Assembly (NCBI GenBank): GCA_022842065.1
Contig: JALHQH010000036.1
Location: 1 to 64,000, forward strand
DNA: 64,000 nucleotides
Direction of reading: 5' to 3'
DNA from: Caldilineaceae bacterium
GTDB taxonomy: Bacteria; Chloroflexota; Anaerolineae; Caldilineales; Caldilineaceae
Below, in pieces: positions 33,608 to 42,533 of the stretch. Each line of letters begins with the position of its first letter. Positions within the stretch are counted from its first letter, which is position 1. Below the pieces are notes generated by a model. It ran no database searches, was not told where the DNA came from, and worked only from the letters and a program-made list of their open reading frames with translations. The translations under genes and the position numbers were made by a program.

Positions 33608-34081
33608 TCAACCAATGGGCGCTAGAGCGATCACCGCATATTGTCGATCTTGCTCTTCCCAACCGATCAAGAATGTGTTCAAGGCTAACACAAGTGGAGC
33701 TTCGGCAAAAAAGGGATCGTGGAGATAAACGGTCTCTGCAATAGGATCGATGCCAGTAACGACAACAGCATGATAGGTCACCTCACCTTGCCAATGCGGC
33801 CAACCCACCGTTTGGACGTTGACAATTACTGGCAAGCCCAGTTCAATAGCTTGCTCAAATATGGTAAGGGTACCTTGCTTAGCAAGCAAGATGGTAAGAC
33901 CTAATGATTCCAGGTACTGCACATTGCCAAACGGGGTCCCAAACCATTGTGTACGCAGCCGCTTTGCCACTTGATCATAGGTCGCCGGTACATGCAAATA
34001 GGCTAGCACCATTTCGACACAGGCAACTAAACAATCAGACTCATGCCGCTGCCTTCTGTGTGCAAAACTGGACAATAACAT
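33608..34081 (-). CDS. C39-like cysteine peptidase
   Basis: The 157-residue protein has a papain-like C39 pattern: C17 in HESDCLVACVEMVL, H104 in GEVTYHAVVVTGI, and D122 in VYLHDPFFAEAP. Stand-alone C39-like proteins of this length occur widely outside bacteriocin transporters. Their substrates are mostly unknown; leader removal at double-glycine sites is the classical C39 activity. No membrane helix or signal is present. Its start overlaps the end of the upstream 113-residue gene by about 40 bases, so translation is coupled. A second, wrecked copy lies at 26697-26950. Confidence 0.75.
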   Translation of the reverse strand: MLLSSFAHRRQRHESDCLVACVEMVLAYLHVPATYDQVAKRLRTQWFGTPFGNVQYLESLGLTILLAKQGTLTIFEQAIELGLPVIVNVQTVGWPHWQGEVTYHAVVVTGIDPIAETVYLHDPFFAEAPLVLALNTFLIGWEEQDRQYAVIALAPIG

Positions 34082-34382
34082 TGGCGCGATCCTGGATTTT
34101 TTGGATTTCGCTGGGTGCTAATGGTAATGGTTCCCCGGTTTCGGCATTGACATCGATTGTGCCCATAATTCCCAATTCGCCTAACCGCGGCAGCCGGAAT
34201 TCAATCGCGAATTGCCAGATGGGAACCGTCAAAGGGATAAAGACGCCGGCAACGGCACCGAACGAGATGCCCACATATCGGCCTAAATAGGCATTGACAG
34301 CACGGCGCGCCACGGCTTCGGCCACGGTAGACGCGGTAGGAGAACTGCGCGCCACCGTAGATTCATAGTTGTGTACGAGCAT
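34041..34382 (-). CDS. Small protein co-translated with the C39-like peptidase
   Basis: The 113-residue protein has a polar N-terminus, a central hydrophobic or amphipathic stretch (YVGISFGAVAGVFIPLTVPI) and a C-terminal half with FRLPRLGELGIMGTIDVNAE and LPLAPSEIQKIQDRANVIVQ. It precedes and overlaps the C39-like gene, a pairing suggesting that it is its substrate, inhibitor or partner. I do not recognise the family. The sequence has balanced composition and ordinary codon use, so it appears to be a real gene. A GGTGG-like ribosome site precedes the ATG at 34382. Confidence 0.6.
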   Translation of the reverse strand: MLVHNYESTVARSSPTASTVAEAVARRAVNAYLGRYVGISFGAVAGVFIPLTVPIWQFAIEFRLPRLGELGIMGTIDVNAETGEPLPLAPSEIQKIQDRANVIVQFCTQKAAA

Positions 34383-34488
34383 AACAAGCTACCACCCATT
34401 TCCTCAAACAAAACTTGCATCCGCTTACTGATTGGTAATCATAGCACAGGCGGCAACAGTCGGCAACGGCTACAGCTATTCCGCAAAG

Positions 34489-35325
34489 TTACTCCGCCCG
34501 CGGCTGCGGCACCAACACGTCATCGCGCCAACGCTTACGGAACGCGGGGCGGACAATTGCTTCCGGTGATTGCAGGGTCAACCCACCATCGGCGACCAAA
34601 ACAATACCCGTGACAAAGGCCGCTTCGTCCGAGGCGAGAAAGAGGGCAACGTTGGCAATGTCATCGGGGTGACCATAACGGCCCACCGGGTAGAGGTCGT
34701 TATTGATCCACTCTTCCAGGGGATCGGCCGCTTGGGCGGCGCGTTGCCGTTCGCCGACGATCAGCCCTGGCGCGACGGCGTTACAGCGGATGCCCTGGCG
34801 GCCATATTCCATGGCTAGGCTGCGGGTTAAGCCGTTGAGGCCGGCTTTGGAGGAGCTATAGACCCCAAAGCCAGGGTTGGTGATCAGGGAGTTGACCGTC
34901 GAGGTAAAGACAATCGCACCACCGCCCGCCTTGATCATCTCGGGGATACAATGTTTGGCCCCTAGCCACGGCCCCGTGAGCGAAACCGCGAGCGCGTGGT
35001 TCCACTCCTCTTCGGTAAATTCAATCACCGGTTTAATATAGGCGTGTGCGGCGTTGCTCATCAGGATATTGAGCTTGCCAAAGTTGTCCAAAGCGGCCTG
35101 CACCAGTGCCTGCCAAGTACTCGCCTGGCTAATATCACCAGGCACAGTGACCGCTTCCCCCCCCATCGCGCGGATCTGGCGCTCAGTTTCAAAGAGCCGT
35201 TCCTCGCCGGGCAAGGCGTTCACCACCACTTTAGCCCCTTCTTGTGCAAACCGATAAGCGGTCGCCGCGCCGATCCCACCCCAGCCGGCCCCGGCCACAA
35301 TCGCAACTTTTCCTGCTAACCGCAT
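34489..35325 (-). CDS. Short-chain dehydrogenase/reductase (SDR)
   Basis: The 278-residue protein is a classical SDR: nucleotide-binding GAGWGGIGAATA near residues 12-23 (a variant of TGxxxGIG), NILMSNAAHAY (NAA motif), the catalytic Tyr/Lys in VYSSSKAGLNGL, and FVTGIVLVADGGLT near the C-terminus. SDRs oxidise or reduce alcohol and keto groups with NAD(P). A C-terminal extension of about 20 residues follows the usual end. The next SDR lies 108 bases downstream on the same strand. With the sugar-acid dehydratase and the ABC importer in the window, sugar or polyol oxidation is the best guess; the substrate cannot be read from sequence. Confidence 0.88.
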   Translation of the reverse strand: MRLAGKVAIVAGAGWGGIGAATAYRFAQEGAKVVVNALPGEERLFETERQIRAMGGEAVTVPGDISQASTWQALVQAALDNFGKLNILMSNAAHAYIKPVIEFTEEEWNHALAVSLTGPWLGAKHCIPEMIKAGGGAIVFTSTVNSLITNPGFGVYSSSKAGLNGLTRSLAMEYGRQGIRCNAVAPGLIVGERQRAAQAADPLEEWINNDLYPVGRYGHPDDIANVALFLASDEAAFVTGIVLVADGGLTLQSPEAIVRPAFRKRWRDDVLVPQPRAE

Positions 35326-35340
35326 GAACTACTCCTTATT

Positions 35341-35433
35341 GATGCGTGATGCGTGAAACATAAAACGTGAAACGTGATTCGTAAACCCCGATAGATCACC
35401 CATTACGCATCACGTTTTACGTTTCACGTTTTA
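35341..35433. repeat. Inverted array of GTGAAACGT-type words
   Basis: Between the two SDR genes a run of overlapping words (CGTGAAACGTGATTCGTAA) is followed by its inverse (TTACGCATCACGTTTTACGT then TTCACG). The same word family occurs at 42534-42652. It can fold into a long stem. Confidence 0.65.
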
Positions 35434-36231
35434 TTAAAACGCCACATAGCCGCCGCAGACAGGCAGACATTGACCGGTGACATAGTCGGAGAGGTCGGTG
35501 ACCAGGAACTCGACGACTTTGGCGCAATCTTCGGGTAGGCCCAGGCGGCCTAAGGGAATCTGTGGCAGCAGGCGGTTGCGCGTTGTCTCGCTATCGCGTC
35601 CGCCGGCAACCGCACGCGAAGAGAGGATCCAGCCCGGCGCAATCGCGTTGACATTAATGTTGTAAGGCCCTAACTCGGCTGCCAGCACACGGGTGTAATG
35701 GGCGATCCCCGCTTTGGCCACCTTATAGGCCATGCCGCCGCCATTGTGCCCGCTCCACAACCCGGCCTGCGAAGAAACATTGACGATTTTCCCAGAACGC
35801 TGGGCGCGCATGGGTCGGCTGGCCGCCTGACAGCAAAGAATCGTGCCGGTTAAATTCAGGTCCATGATGTACTGGTAGTGCTCCATATCCGCTTCGGCGG
35901 CCGAGTTGTTGGGCGGCGTCTTCAGCGCGCCCCCCGCATTGTTGACCAGAATATCCACCCGGCCAAAGGCACCCAGCACCTCTTCAAACATGCCATCCAC
36001 CGCATCCTTATTCGCGACGTCGGCAACGATGCCCAGCGCGCGACAGCCCATTGCCTCCACTTCGGCCATGACGGTGGGAGCGTTCAATGTTTCATTGTAT
36101 TCGGCGGCGGCGTTGAGATCAATGTCATTGATCACGACATCCGCGCCCAAACTGGCGAGGTGAAGCACATACGCGCGCCCGAGGCCGCGCCCGCCGCCAG
36201 TGACGACAGCAACTTTGCCTTTGAGTTTCAT
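35434..36231 (-). CDS. Short-chain dehydrogenase/reductase (SDR)
   Basis: The 265-residue protein shows the SDR marks TGGGRGLGRAY (residues 11-21), DILVNNAGG, a Ser before the catalytic Tyr/Lys in MAYKVAKAGIAHY, and DYVTGQCLPVCGGYV at the end. The segment DVVINDIDLNAAAEYNETLN after the second strand, with an acidic residue, suggests NAD rather than NADP preference. It lies directly upstream of the other SDR (same strand), separated by the word array. It may act on the same or a successive substrate in a sugar or hydroxy-acid pathway. Confidence 0.88.
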   Translation of the reverse strand: MKLKGKVAVVTGGGRGLGRAYVLHLASLGADVVINDIDLNAAAEYNETLNAPTVMAEVEAMGCRALGIVADVANKDAVDGMFEEVLGAFGRVDILVNNAGGALKTPPNNSAAEADMEHYQYIMDLNLTGTILCCQAASRPMRAQRSGKIVNVSSQAGLWSGHNGGGMAYKVAKAGIAHYTRVLAAELGPYNINVNAIAPGWILSSRAVAGGRDSETTRNRLLPQIPLGRLGLPEDCAKVVEFLVTDLSDYVTGQCLPVCGGYVAF

Positions 36232-36247
36232 AAAGTTGTCCTAGATT

Positions 36248-36646
36248 CTAATCAAGATTAATGATTTCCAAGACTTTCTGTGGCCCGTCATACGTAAAAA
36301 TCAGACGATTTAATACGTCGCGCCCTAGAATTATGTCAGTGATCGTACGACTCGCATAAACATCAACGTCACTTAACTCGAATCCACCAATTTGCAGCAA
36401 AACCGAATAGCCACTGACCATTTCAAATGGTTGTCCTGGTTGTGCCGTATAGAAGCGTTTTCGTTGTCGATTTGGGTTAAAACCGGCATCTTGTAAAATC
36501 TTGAGTGGTACAAGTGTGCCATCTGCACCAGTGTCTACCAGTGCAGTAAGGTTGGCAATAGCTAATCCTGTAGTTTCATCTAGAAGGGTTATCGTAATGA
36601 CGGGTGTGGGTTCACCACCAGAGAGAGAACCAAAATGAAAAAACAT
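36248..36646 (-). CDS. Retropepsin-like aspartic protease
   Basis: The 132-residue protein carries the retroviral-type active site LTALVDTGADGTLVP (Asp at about residue 38) and the later hydrophobic strand with IILGRDVLNRL, the bacterial counterpart of the ILGRD motif. One domain of this size would dimerise to form the active site. No signal peptide is seen. Its start follows the stop of the 132-residue gene upstream by 7 bases, so they form an operon. Such pairs are common in cyanobacteria and Chloroflexota and resemble toxin-antitoxin or stress modules; substrates are unknown. Confidence 0.8.
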   Translation of the reverse strand: MFFHFGSLSGGEPTPVITITLLDETTGLAIANLTALVDTGADGTLVPLKILQDAGFNPNRQRKRFYTAQPGQPFEMVSGYSVLLQIGGFELSDVDVYASRTITDIILGRDVLNRLIFTYDGPQKVLEIINLD

Positions 36647-36653
36647 AGGATTT

Positions 36654-37052
36654 TTATCTCAGGCGTGGGCTACGCACAAAGAGTGGTGGCATTAATTCAG
36701 CATCTGCATCCAAATAAAGCACAGGCTGATTGGGGTACATACTAGCGACACGCTGACGCAAGCTCTTTAGTTGTTGATCAGCATCAAGAATCTGTTCACG
36801 TAAGATGGCAACTGTTTGGTTGCTATATTTTGCACGAACAGATTCCGGTAACTGAAACCAGTATTCTTCCGCGGCGACTAAGGCAGCCTCCCATTCAGTT
36901 AAGGATGTAGTCGAATCAGATTTCGTTGCAGTTGCTGTTTGGGTCTGCCGTTGGCGTAATAGAACAGCAAAATCGAGCAATAACGCCGCCTGCTCGGCTG
37001 GCAGCAAATCAACTAGGGCATTCAGTTGTTCTTTGACTTGTGTTTGTGTCAT
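36654..37052 (-). CDS. Helical partner protein of the retropepsin-like gene
   Basis: The 132-residue protein is mostly helical: an N-terminal segment (TQVKEQLNALVDLLPAEQAA, then LLLDFAVLLRQRQ) similar to small antitoxin-like or DUF2281-type proteins, a Thr/Ser-rich linker, and a second helical part with VAILREQILDADQQLKSLRQ, likely coiled coil. A strong GGAGGAG ribosome site precedes the ATG at 37052. It is the first gene of a two-gene operon with the aspartic protease and may regulate or target it. A perfect 26-bp hairpin is upstream, at the 3' end of the ABC binding-protein gene region. Confidence 0.6.
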   Translation of the reverse strand: MTQTQVKEQLNALVDLLPAEQAALLLDFAVLLRQRQTQTATATKSDSTTSLTEWEAALVAAEEYWFQLPESVRAKYSNQTVAILREQILDADQQLKSLRQRVASMYPNQPVLYLDADAELMPPLFVRSPRLR

Positions 37053-37123
37053 ATACTCCTCCTGATGTTACCCTAATTTTACCTGCGATTGACACTTCAC
37101 GCAATGCCATTTGTGCATAGTAC

Positions 37124-37185
37124 AGCGAATCTACTTGTATGTGGCTGGTATTCCGAGAAACCAGCCACATACAAGTAGATTCGCT
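37124..37185 (-). terminator. Perfect 26-bp hairpin 3' of the ABC binding-protein gene
   Basis: AGCGAATCTACTTGTATGTG and 6 more bases (37124-37149) pair exactly with 37160-37185 across a 10-base loop. This is the longest perfect stem in the window. No T-tract. Confidence 0.6.
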
Positions 37186-37259
37186 AGATCCGTGTTATCG
37201 TTGTGTTCCTAAATGCGGATCCCATTGGGTGCGACTCAGGCCGAAGTCTACGTTCTACC

Positions 37260-39107
37260 CTACTCCACCGGCTGCAACTCGACCAGGAAGAGGTTGGCGG
37301 TGCGGTGCCAGAAACCTTCGTGGACGTAGGGATTCTCGGCGCTGGGCCAGTTGGTCCAATAGGTGGTGTTGCGCGGCAACAAGATCACCGTTTCGATGGT
37401 CATCACATCGGGCAATTCGGGCAACCAGATCTCCATCGCCTGGCGGAAGAGTTCCTTCAGTTTCGGATCATCTTCGGCGACGCCGGTCATCTGATCAACA
37501 ATGTCGCTGAACTCCTGGTTGGACCAGCGGTAGAGGTTGGTGAAGGGGATCGCCTCGCCGGTCGGTTTGACATGTTTAATGTGATAGAGCCGCTCCAAGG
37601 TGGCATAGGGATCGCGCATGGAACCACCGTGGCCCCAGAGGAACGCCTTGGCCGCGCCGGTCTGGATACGGGTGACAAAGTCGGCGGGCAGCAGGAAGCT
37701 GGCATCAAAGCCGGCCTTGCGCAGTTGCTCGGTGATCACCGGGGCCTGCGGCGTGGTTGATGGGTGCTGCGGGAAGGTGATGATCTCAAAGGTAATGCGG
37801 GCACCATCCTTGACCCAGAAACCTTCGCCATCCTTTTCATAGCCATTCTTGGTCATCAACTCGGCCGCTTTGTCCAGGTTGAACTCGGTGGTCGGATACT
37901 GTTCGAGCAGGTCGCTAACCGAATCGAGAAAGGGGGCCATGCCAGGGTAGCCGGGATAGGGCAACTTGATCGCGGTGGTGGTGCCCTTGAAGGCGACATC
38001 AATGATCTGATCACGATCCAGCGAGTAGCTCATCGCCCAGCGAATATCCGGGTTGTCAAAGGGCGCTTCGCTGGTGTTGAAGGCGAGGCTGATCGGCCAC
38101 CAGTCGAGGAAACCATAGGGTGGCTCATCGCTAAAGGTGGTGATCATCTCATTCTGGCTCTGCGCCAATTCCATGTTTTGGGGCGTAAAGGAGAAGGCGA
38201 GGTCGATCTCATTATTGCTGATCAACTGGACCATCGTGTTTTCGTCCATGCCGGGCAGGAAGACCATGCGCTCGACCGCGGGCAAGGCGTGGAAACCGGT
38301 TTTCGCGCCCCACCAATCCTCACGCAGATCCCAGATCTTGCGCTGCACATCGCTGTAGACCAATTTCCACGCGCCGGTGCAGAGCGGCCAGCCCTTTTCG
38401 GGATCATAGTTGTTAAAGGTGGCCGGATCTTGCCCCTCCCAGGCGTGGGCAGCGATCAGCGGGACCCCAAGGTCGGCATGGAAGGTGAGTTTATCAAAGA
38501 TGAAACGTGGGTTGACCCCATTCAGCGTAATCTTGACATTGAGATCGTCAACCACTTCCGCACTCTTAACGGTGTCGATAATTTCACCAGCGTATTGCAG
38601 ATCCGGGTGTTCCAAAAGCATGTTGAGCGAGAAGGCCACATCATTGGCAGTGAAGGGGGCGCCATCGCTCCACTCCACCCCTTGGCGGATCTTGACGACG
38701 ACTTCGGTAAAGTCATCGTTGTAGGTGTAACTCTCGCCCATCCAGGGAATAAATTCATCACCAATCATGTTGTAGTAGAAAAGCGCTTCGGTGCAAGCTT
38801 GGGTAAAGCCACTGCGTGATAGCCCAGGGGCGTAGGAGTTAAAGAGCTCCATGTCTGTAAAAGCGCCGGGCTGCTCACCACCGAGGCCGGCCATGATCAG
38901 CGTGCGATTACGGGGCACATCGGCCAGCGCGCCATCGCTACTCTCGGCGGCGGGTGCGGCACTATCACTGCCGGCGGCAGGGGCAGCCGCGCCACTATCG
39001 CTACCCGCCGCAGGGGCGGCAGGTTCCAATTCGGGGGTACCACAAGCACTCAACAAAAGCAACAGGATTGTCAATAGCCCAAAAACATACTGCCGGCGTC
39101 TATACAT
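37260..39107 (-). CDS. ABC transporter substrate-binding lipoprotein, dipeptide/SBP_bac_5 family
   Basis: The product is about 615 residues from the ATG at 39107, set by an AAGGAGAG site 5 bases upstream; the frame open to 39332 is not coding. It begins with a lipoprotein signal (YVFGLLTILLLLLSACG) and a Pro/Ala/Gly/Ser-rich tether. The mature part has family-5 features: YNDDFTEVVVKIRQGVEWSD GAPFTANDVAFSLN, and DNPDIRWAMSYSLDRDQIID. These proteins bind oligopeptides, dipeptides or oligosaccharides outside the membrane. The permeases and ATPases of the set are divergent at 39601-43642. A tandem 14-bp repeat sits in its 5' leader. Confidence 0.9.
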   Translation of the reverse strand: MYRRRQYVFGLLTILLLLLSACGTPELEPAAPAAGSDSGAAAPAAGSDSAAPAAESSDGALADVPRNRTLIMAGLGGEQPGAFTDMELFNSYAPGLSRSGFTQACTEALFYYNMIGDEFIPWMGESYTYNDDFTEVVVKIRQGVEWSDGAPFTANDVAFSLNMLLEHPDLQYAGEIIDTVKSAEVVDDLNVKITLNGVNPRFIFDKLTFHADLGVPLIAAHAWEGQDPATFNNYDPEKGWPLCTGAWKLVYSDVQRKIWDLREDWWGAKTGFHALPAVERMVFLPGMDENTMVQLISNNEIDLAFSFTPQNMELAQSQNEMITTFSDEPPYGFLDWWPISLAFNTSEAPFDNPDIRWAMSYSLDRDQIIDVAFKGTTTAIKLPYPGYPGMAPFLDSVSDLLEQYPTTEFNLDKAAELMTKNGYEKDGEGFWVKDGARITFEIITFPQHPSTTPQAPVITEQLRKAGFDASFLLPADFVTRIQTGAAKAFLWGHGGSMRDPYATLERLYHIKHVKPTGEAIPFTNLYRWSNQEFSDIVDQMTGVAEDDPKLKELFRQAMEIWLPELPDVMTIETVILLPRNTTYWTNWPSAENPYVHEGFWHRTANLFLVELQPVE

Positions 39108-39118
39108 ACGGTCTCTCC

Positions 39119-39146
39119 TTGTCAATGCGAAATTGTCAATGCGAAA
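39119..39146. repeat. Tandem 14-bp direct repeat in the leader
   Basis: TTGTCAATGCGAAA occurs twice, head to tail, immediately upstream of the ribosome site of the binding-protein gene. It may be an operator or a mRNA-level control element. Confidence 0.55.
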
Positions 39147-39510
39147 GGTTGATGAACAAGCTAGTTGCCCCCCAGCACACCTTTTGCCACGCACAGTACA
39201 ACCACCATTGCGCCTGCTTGCAGGATCGGCGCGCAGGCAAAGACAACACATTAGCAGCCGACGGGCAGCACGCGATGGAGTTGTCTTCAGCAAAATACGG
39301 GGGTACCAGCCGACGAATGGGCTATAACACAATTCATGCTACGCTAGCGCAACTTGATCCTGCCGATAGCTAATTTGGTTGTGACATGTGAACGCGTAAT
39401 GGGGCTTAGGAAGCAAATCCAGTTTACACCATTGTTTTACAGCCGCAAAATCGTAATTTTTCATTCAAAACAAAGTATCAAAGCAATTAAAACTGCAAGA
39501 AAAGCACCAT

Positions 39511-39539
39511 TTGACAGCCCCCAAACAGTGTGATAGATT
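39511..39539 (+). promoter_or_regulatory. Promoter of the permease operon
   Basis: TTGACA at 39511-39516, a 17-base spacer and TAGATT at 39534-39539, about 60 bases before the ATG at 39601. Confidence 0.5.
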
Positions 39540-39600
39540 AAAAATATCCCAGTAAAATTTGAAATTTTGATTGCACGGATTTGATTCACGGGGCATTGCC

Positions 39601-40608
39601 ATGAGTCTGCGTTATCTGTTTGGCCGTCTGATTTTTTTCTTTGTGGTTGTGTGGGCAGGGGTAACGCTCATCTTCTTTTTGCCGCGTCTGGCCCCTGGCC
39701 GCGATCCAGTGCGCGAGCGCTTGGGCATGATGGTGGCGATGGGCGGCATGAATGCGGAAAATGTCGAACGGCTGGCCAAAGCCTATGAAGAAAAATTTGG
39801 CTTAGATCGCCCGTTGTGGCAACAATATGTGAGTTATCTGAGCGATATTGGGCGGGGAAATCTTGGTTATTCACTGGCCAAATTCCCGACCCGTGTGATT
39901 GACGTGATTGCACCAACCATCCCTTGGACGATTGCGCTGCTGACCGTCTCGACGCTGATTGCCTTTACCTTTGGGACGCTGCTGGGTGGGCTATTGGCCT
40001 GGCCGGGGTCACCCCGTTTCTTGCGCGTACTCCTGCCGCCCCTCTTTACCTTTTCGGCGATTCCCTACTACCTGTTGGGTTTGATCCTGATCTATGTCTT
40101 TGCCTTTCGGCTCAAGTGGTTTCCCTTGACCGGTGGTTCGCAGATTATGACCATGCCATCAATGACGCTTGACTATGTGATTGAGCTGATTTACCACTCG
40201 ATCCTGCCGGCGCTGTCGATTGTGCTCTCCTCGATCGGCTTCTGGTCGCTCTCTATGCGTGGTATGATGATCACGGTGGAAGGCGAAGATTATATCACGC
40301 TAGCCGAGGCCAAAGGGCTGCCCAATGGACGGGTTTTCCTCTGGTATGCGCTGCGTAATGCCCTGCTGCCACAGACGACGGCGCTGGCGCTCTCGCTGGG
40401 CACCATTCTTTCCGGCTCGCTGCTGGTCGAAATCATGTTCAACTATCCGGGGATTGGCTCAGCACTTTTCAGCGCCATCACTGGTTTTGACTACTTTGTC
40501 ATCTACGGCATCGTCTTTATGATCGTCGTCGCCATTGCGTTGGCGACGCTGATGCTTGATCTGATCTACCCACTGCTAGATCCACGCATTCGCTACCAGA
40601 AAGGTTGA
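39601..40608 (+). CDS. ABC permease, DppB/OppB type
   Basis: The product is about 335 residues from the ATG at 39601. It has an N-terminal helix (LIFFFVVVWAGVTLIFFLPR), a periplasmic loop and about five more helices in the BPD_transp_1 domain, with the EAA loop TLAEAKGLPNGRVFLWYALR that docks the ATPases. This is the first inner-membrane subunit of a dipeptide or oligopeptide-type importer. The downstream DppC-like gene starts 3 bases after its stop, and two ATPases follow. The N-terminal loop with PGRDPVRERLGMMVAMGG is longer than in the E. coli DppB. Substrate class (peptide or oligosaccharide) cannot be decided from the permease. Confidence 0.9.
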   Translation: MSLRYLFGRLIFFFVVVWAGVTLIFFLPRLAPGRDPVRERLGMMVAMGGMNAENVERLAKAYEEKFGLDRPLWQQYVSYLSDIGRGNLGYSLAKFPTRVIDVIAPTIPWTIALLTVSTLIAFTFGTLLGGLLAWPGSPRFLRVLLPPLFTFSAIPYYLLGLILIYVFAFRLKWFPLTGGSQIMTMPSMTLDYVIELIYHSILPALSIVLSSIGFWSLSMRGMMITVEGEDYITLAEAKGLPNGRVFLWYALRNALLPQTTALALSLGTILSGSLLVEIMFNYPGIGSALFSAITGFDYFVIYGIVFMIVVAIALATLMLDLIYPLLDPRIRYQKG

Positions 40609-40611
40609 GTT

Positions 40612-41460
40612 GTGCAGACCTTTTTCTATCACCTACGCCGCAACAGCATGTTGAGCATGGGCATTTTCACGCTCCTCCTAATGGGCGGTCTTTGGCTGGC
40701 CGGTTACCTGTGGGTGGACATCAAAGATGCGGCCCCCTTGTCCGCCCCCACCGATCTCGCGCCCTCGCGTGAACACCCGCTGGGCACAGACAGTGCCGGG
40801 CGTGAATTGCTGGCGGTGATGGTGGCCGGCGCGCCCGCCACCTTGCAGATCGGTTTAATTGCCGGGGCGTTGGGCATGGTGATCGGCACCATTTTAGGCT
40901 TTACGGCTGGTTACTTTGGCGGCGTGGTCGACAACATTATCCGCAGTGCTGCCGACGTAGCGCTGACCGTGCCGGCGTTGGCCGTCTTGGTCGTGATCGC
41001 CTCGGTGATCACCAAAACGTTGAGTCCAGAGATTTTGGCGCTGATCATCGCCGCCTTGGCCTGGATGTGGCCGACGCGCACGATTCGCGCCCAAGTGTTG
41101 ACCATGCGCGAGCGGGCCTACATCGAAGTAGCACGACTCAACGGACTCAACAATCTGGAGATTATCTTTAAAGAGCTAATGCCCAATCTGTTACCCTATC
41201 TGGCCGCCAGCTTTGTGGGTGCGGTCAGTGCGGCCGTGTTAGCCGCGATCGGGCTGGAGGCGTTGGGGTTGGGGCCACAGAGTGAACCAACGCTCGGGAT
41301 GACGATTTACTGGGCGCGCTATTACAATGGTTTACCCCGTGGGATGTGGTGGTGGTGGGCACCGCCGGTGCTGATCATCATTGCGCTCTTTATCTCACTC
41401 TTTATGGTGGCCGCCGGGCTGGATCAAATTGCCAACCCGCGGTCAAGACAGAATACCTAG
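40612..41460 (+). CDS. ABC permease, DppC/OppC type
   Basis: The 282-residue protein starts with GTG 3 bases after the DppB-like stop. It shows the OppC N-terminal helix, the HPLGTDSAGRELLAVMVAGA segment characteristic of DppC/OppC, five further helices and the EAA loop EVARLNGLNNLEIIFKELMP. It forms the second half of the transmembrane channel. The unusual stretch PRGMWWWWAPPVL near residue 245 is typical of the last periplasmic loop in this subgroup. It is co-transcribed with the other importer genes. Confidence 0.9.
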   Translation: MQTFFYHLRRNSMLSMGIFTLLLMGGLWLAGYLWVDIKDAAPLSAPTDLAPSREHPLGTDSAGRELLAVMVAGAPATLQIGLIAGALGMVIGTILGFTAGYFGGVVDNIIRSAADVALTVPALAVLVVIASVITKTLSPEILALIIAALAWMWPTRTIRAQVLTMRERAYIEVARLNGLNNLEIIFKELMPNLLPYLAASFVGAVSAAVLAAIGLEALGLGPQSEPTLGMTIYWARYYNGLPRGMWWWWAPPVLIIIALFISLFMVAAGLDQIANPRSRQNT

Positions 41461-41579
41461 TACACGATGTACTAATCCCCCTGATCACACACAATCAGGA
41501 GACCACCATCGCTCAGCCAGGCAGCCAAAGGGTGCCTGTTGCGCAGTTGTTGTCGTCTACTCACCATTGGGCTGTGCTT

Positions 41580-42533
41580 ATGAATGCAGTATTACAAGTA
41601 GAAAACTTAAAAGTTCGTTATGATACGCTGGCTGGCCCTGTGCGCGCGGTAGGGGGCGTCTCCTTCAGCCTCAAAAAGGGCGAACGGCTCGGTTTGGTAG
41701 GCGAGTCGGGGTCAGGCAAATCGACGACCGTGCTAGCGCTGTTGCGGATGCTCAAACCACCGGCCTGTGTAGAGCAAGGCAAGGTGCTGCTGGATGGCGT
41801 TGACCTGCTCACCCTTTCCCCCGCGCAGATGCGCGCCGCACGTTTTGCCAAGATTTCGCTCATTCCCCAGGGTGCCATGAACTCACTCAACCCGGTGATG
41901 CGCATCAAACACCAGTTGATGGATACGATCCGCTATCACAACGGCACCACCAGTCAGCCGGCGCTGATGCAGCAGATTCATGGGTTACTCGAATCAGTGG
42001 GCTTAGAAAAGGGCGTGGCCGAAGTCTACCCCCACGAGTTGAGTGGCGGCATGAAGCAGCGGGTCTGCATCGCGATGGGCATCTCGCTGCGCCCACAGGT
42101 GATTGTGGCCGATGAGCCAACCAGTGCGCTCGATGTGGTGGTCCAGCGGCAGGTAATGGAGACCTTAGGCCGCGTGCAGGAAGAGATCGGCGCGGGGCTG
42201 ATCCTGGTCGGCCACGATATGGGGTTGATGGCCCAATTTGTTGACACGATTGGCGTGATGTATGCCGGCAAGCTGGTGGAGATCGGGCCGGTGGACGCCA
42301 TGTTCGAAGAGCCACTTCATCCCTACACCCAACGCTTGATTGCCAGCCTGCCATCACTGGAAGGCAAACGGGTCTTTAAAGGTATTCCTGGGATCACCCC
42401 CTCCCTGTTGAAACCACCCCCCGGCTGTACCTTTCACCCCCGCTGTGCCCAAGCCTTTGCCGAATGCAAAGTCCAAATCCCCACCCTCCAGGAAGTTCGC
42501 CCAGGGCGGTGGGTATCCTGTCTTTTATATTAA
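41580..42533 (+). CDS. ABC importer ATPase, DppD/OppD type
   Basis: The product is about 317 residues from the ATG at 41580; the longer frame back to 41346 overlaps the permease gene and is not credible. Walker A GESGSGKST, the signature LSGGMKQRVCIAM, Walker B VIVADEPTSALD, switch His in VGHDM, and the oligo/dipeptide C-terminal domain with a cysteine cluster (CTFHPRCAQAFAEC) that in this family can bind an iron-sulfur cluster. The pair of dissimilar ATPases is the normal arrangement for such importers. It lies 119 bases after the DppC-like gene. Confidence 0.9.
   Translation: MNAVLQVENLKVRYDTLAGPVRAVGGVSFSLKKGERLGLVGESGSGKSTTVLALLRMLKPPACVEQGKVLLDGVDLLTLSPAQMRAARFAKISLIPQGAMNSLNPVMRIKHQLMDTIRYHNGTTSQPALMQQIHGLLESVGLEKGVAEVYPHELSGGMKQRVCIAMGISLRPQVIVADEPTSALDVVVQRQVMETLGRVQEEIGAGLILVGHDMGLMAQFVDTIGVMYAGKLVEIGPVDAMFEEPLHPYTQRLIASLPSLEGKRVFKGIPGITPSLLKPPPGCTFHPRCAQAFAECKVQIPTLQEVRPGRWVSCLLY

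Larger units (their letters stand above)
39108..39600. other. Divergent control region of the ABC importer
   Basis: This 493-base region lies between the binding-protein gene and the permease genes. It holds the tandem repeat at 39119-39146 and the promoter at 39511-39539. It is the likely place for a shared regulator; no operator was identified. Confidence 0.45.

Noticed and set aside
37764..38819. Plus-strand open frame of 351 codons.
   Set aside because: It is antisense to the ABC binding-protein gene, which has a lipoprotein signal and family motifs; the frame is a shadow caused by codon bias.
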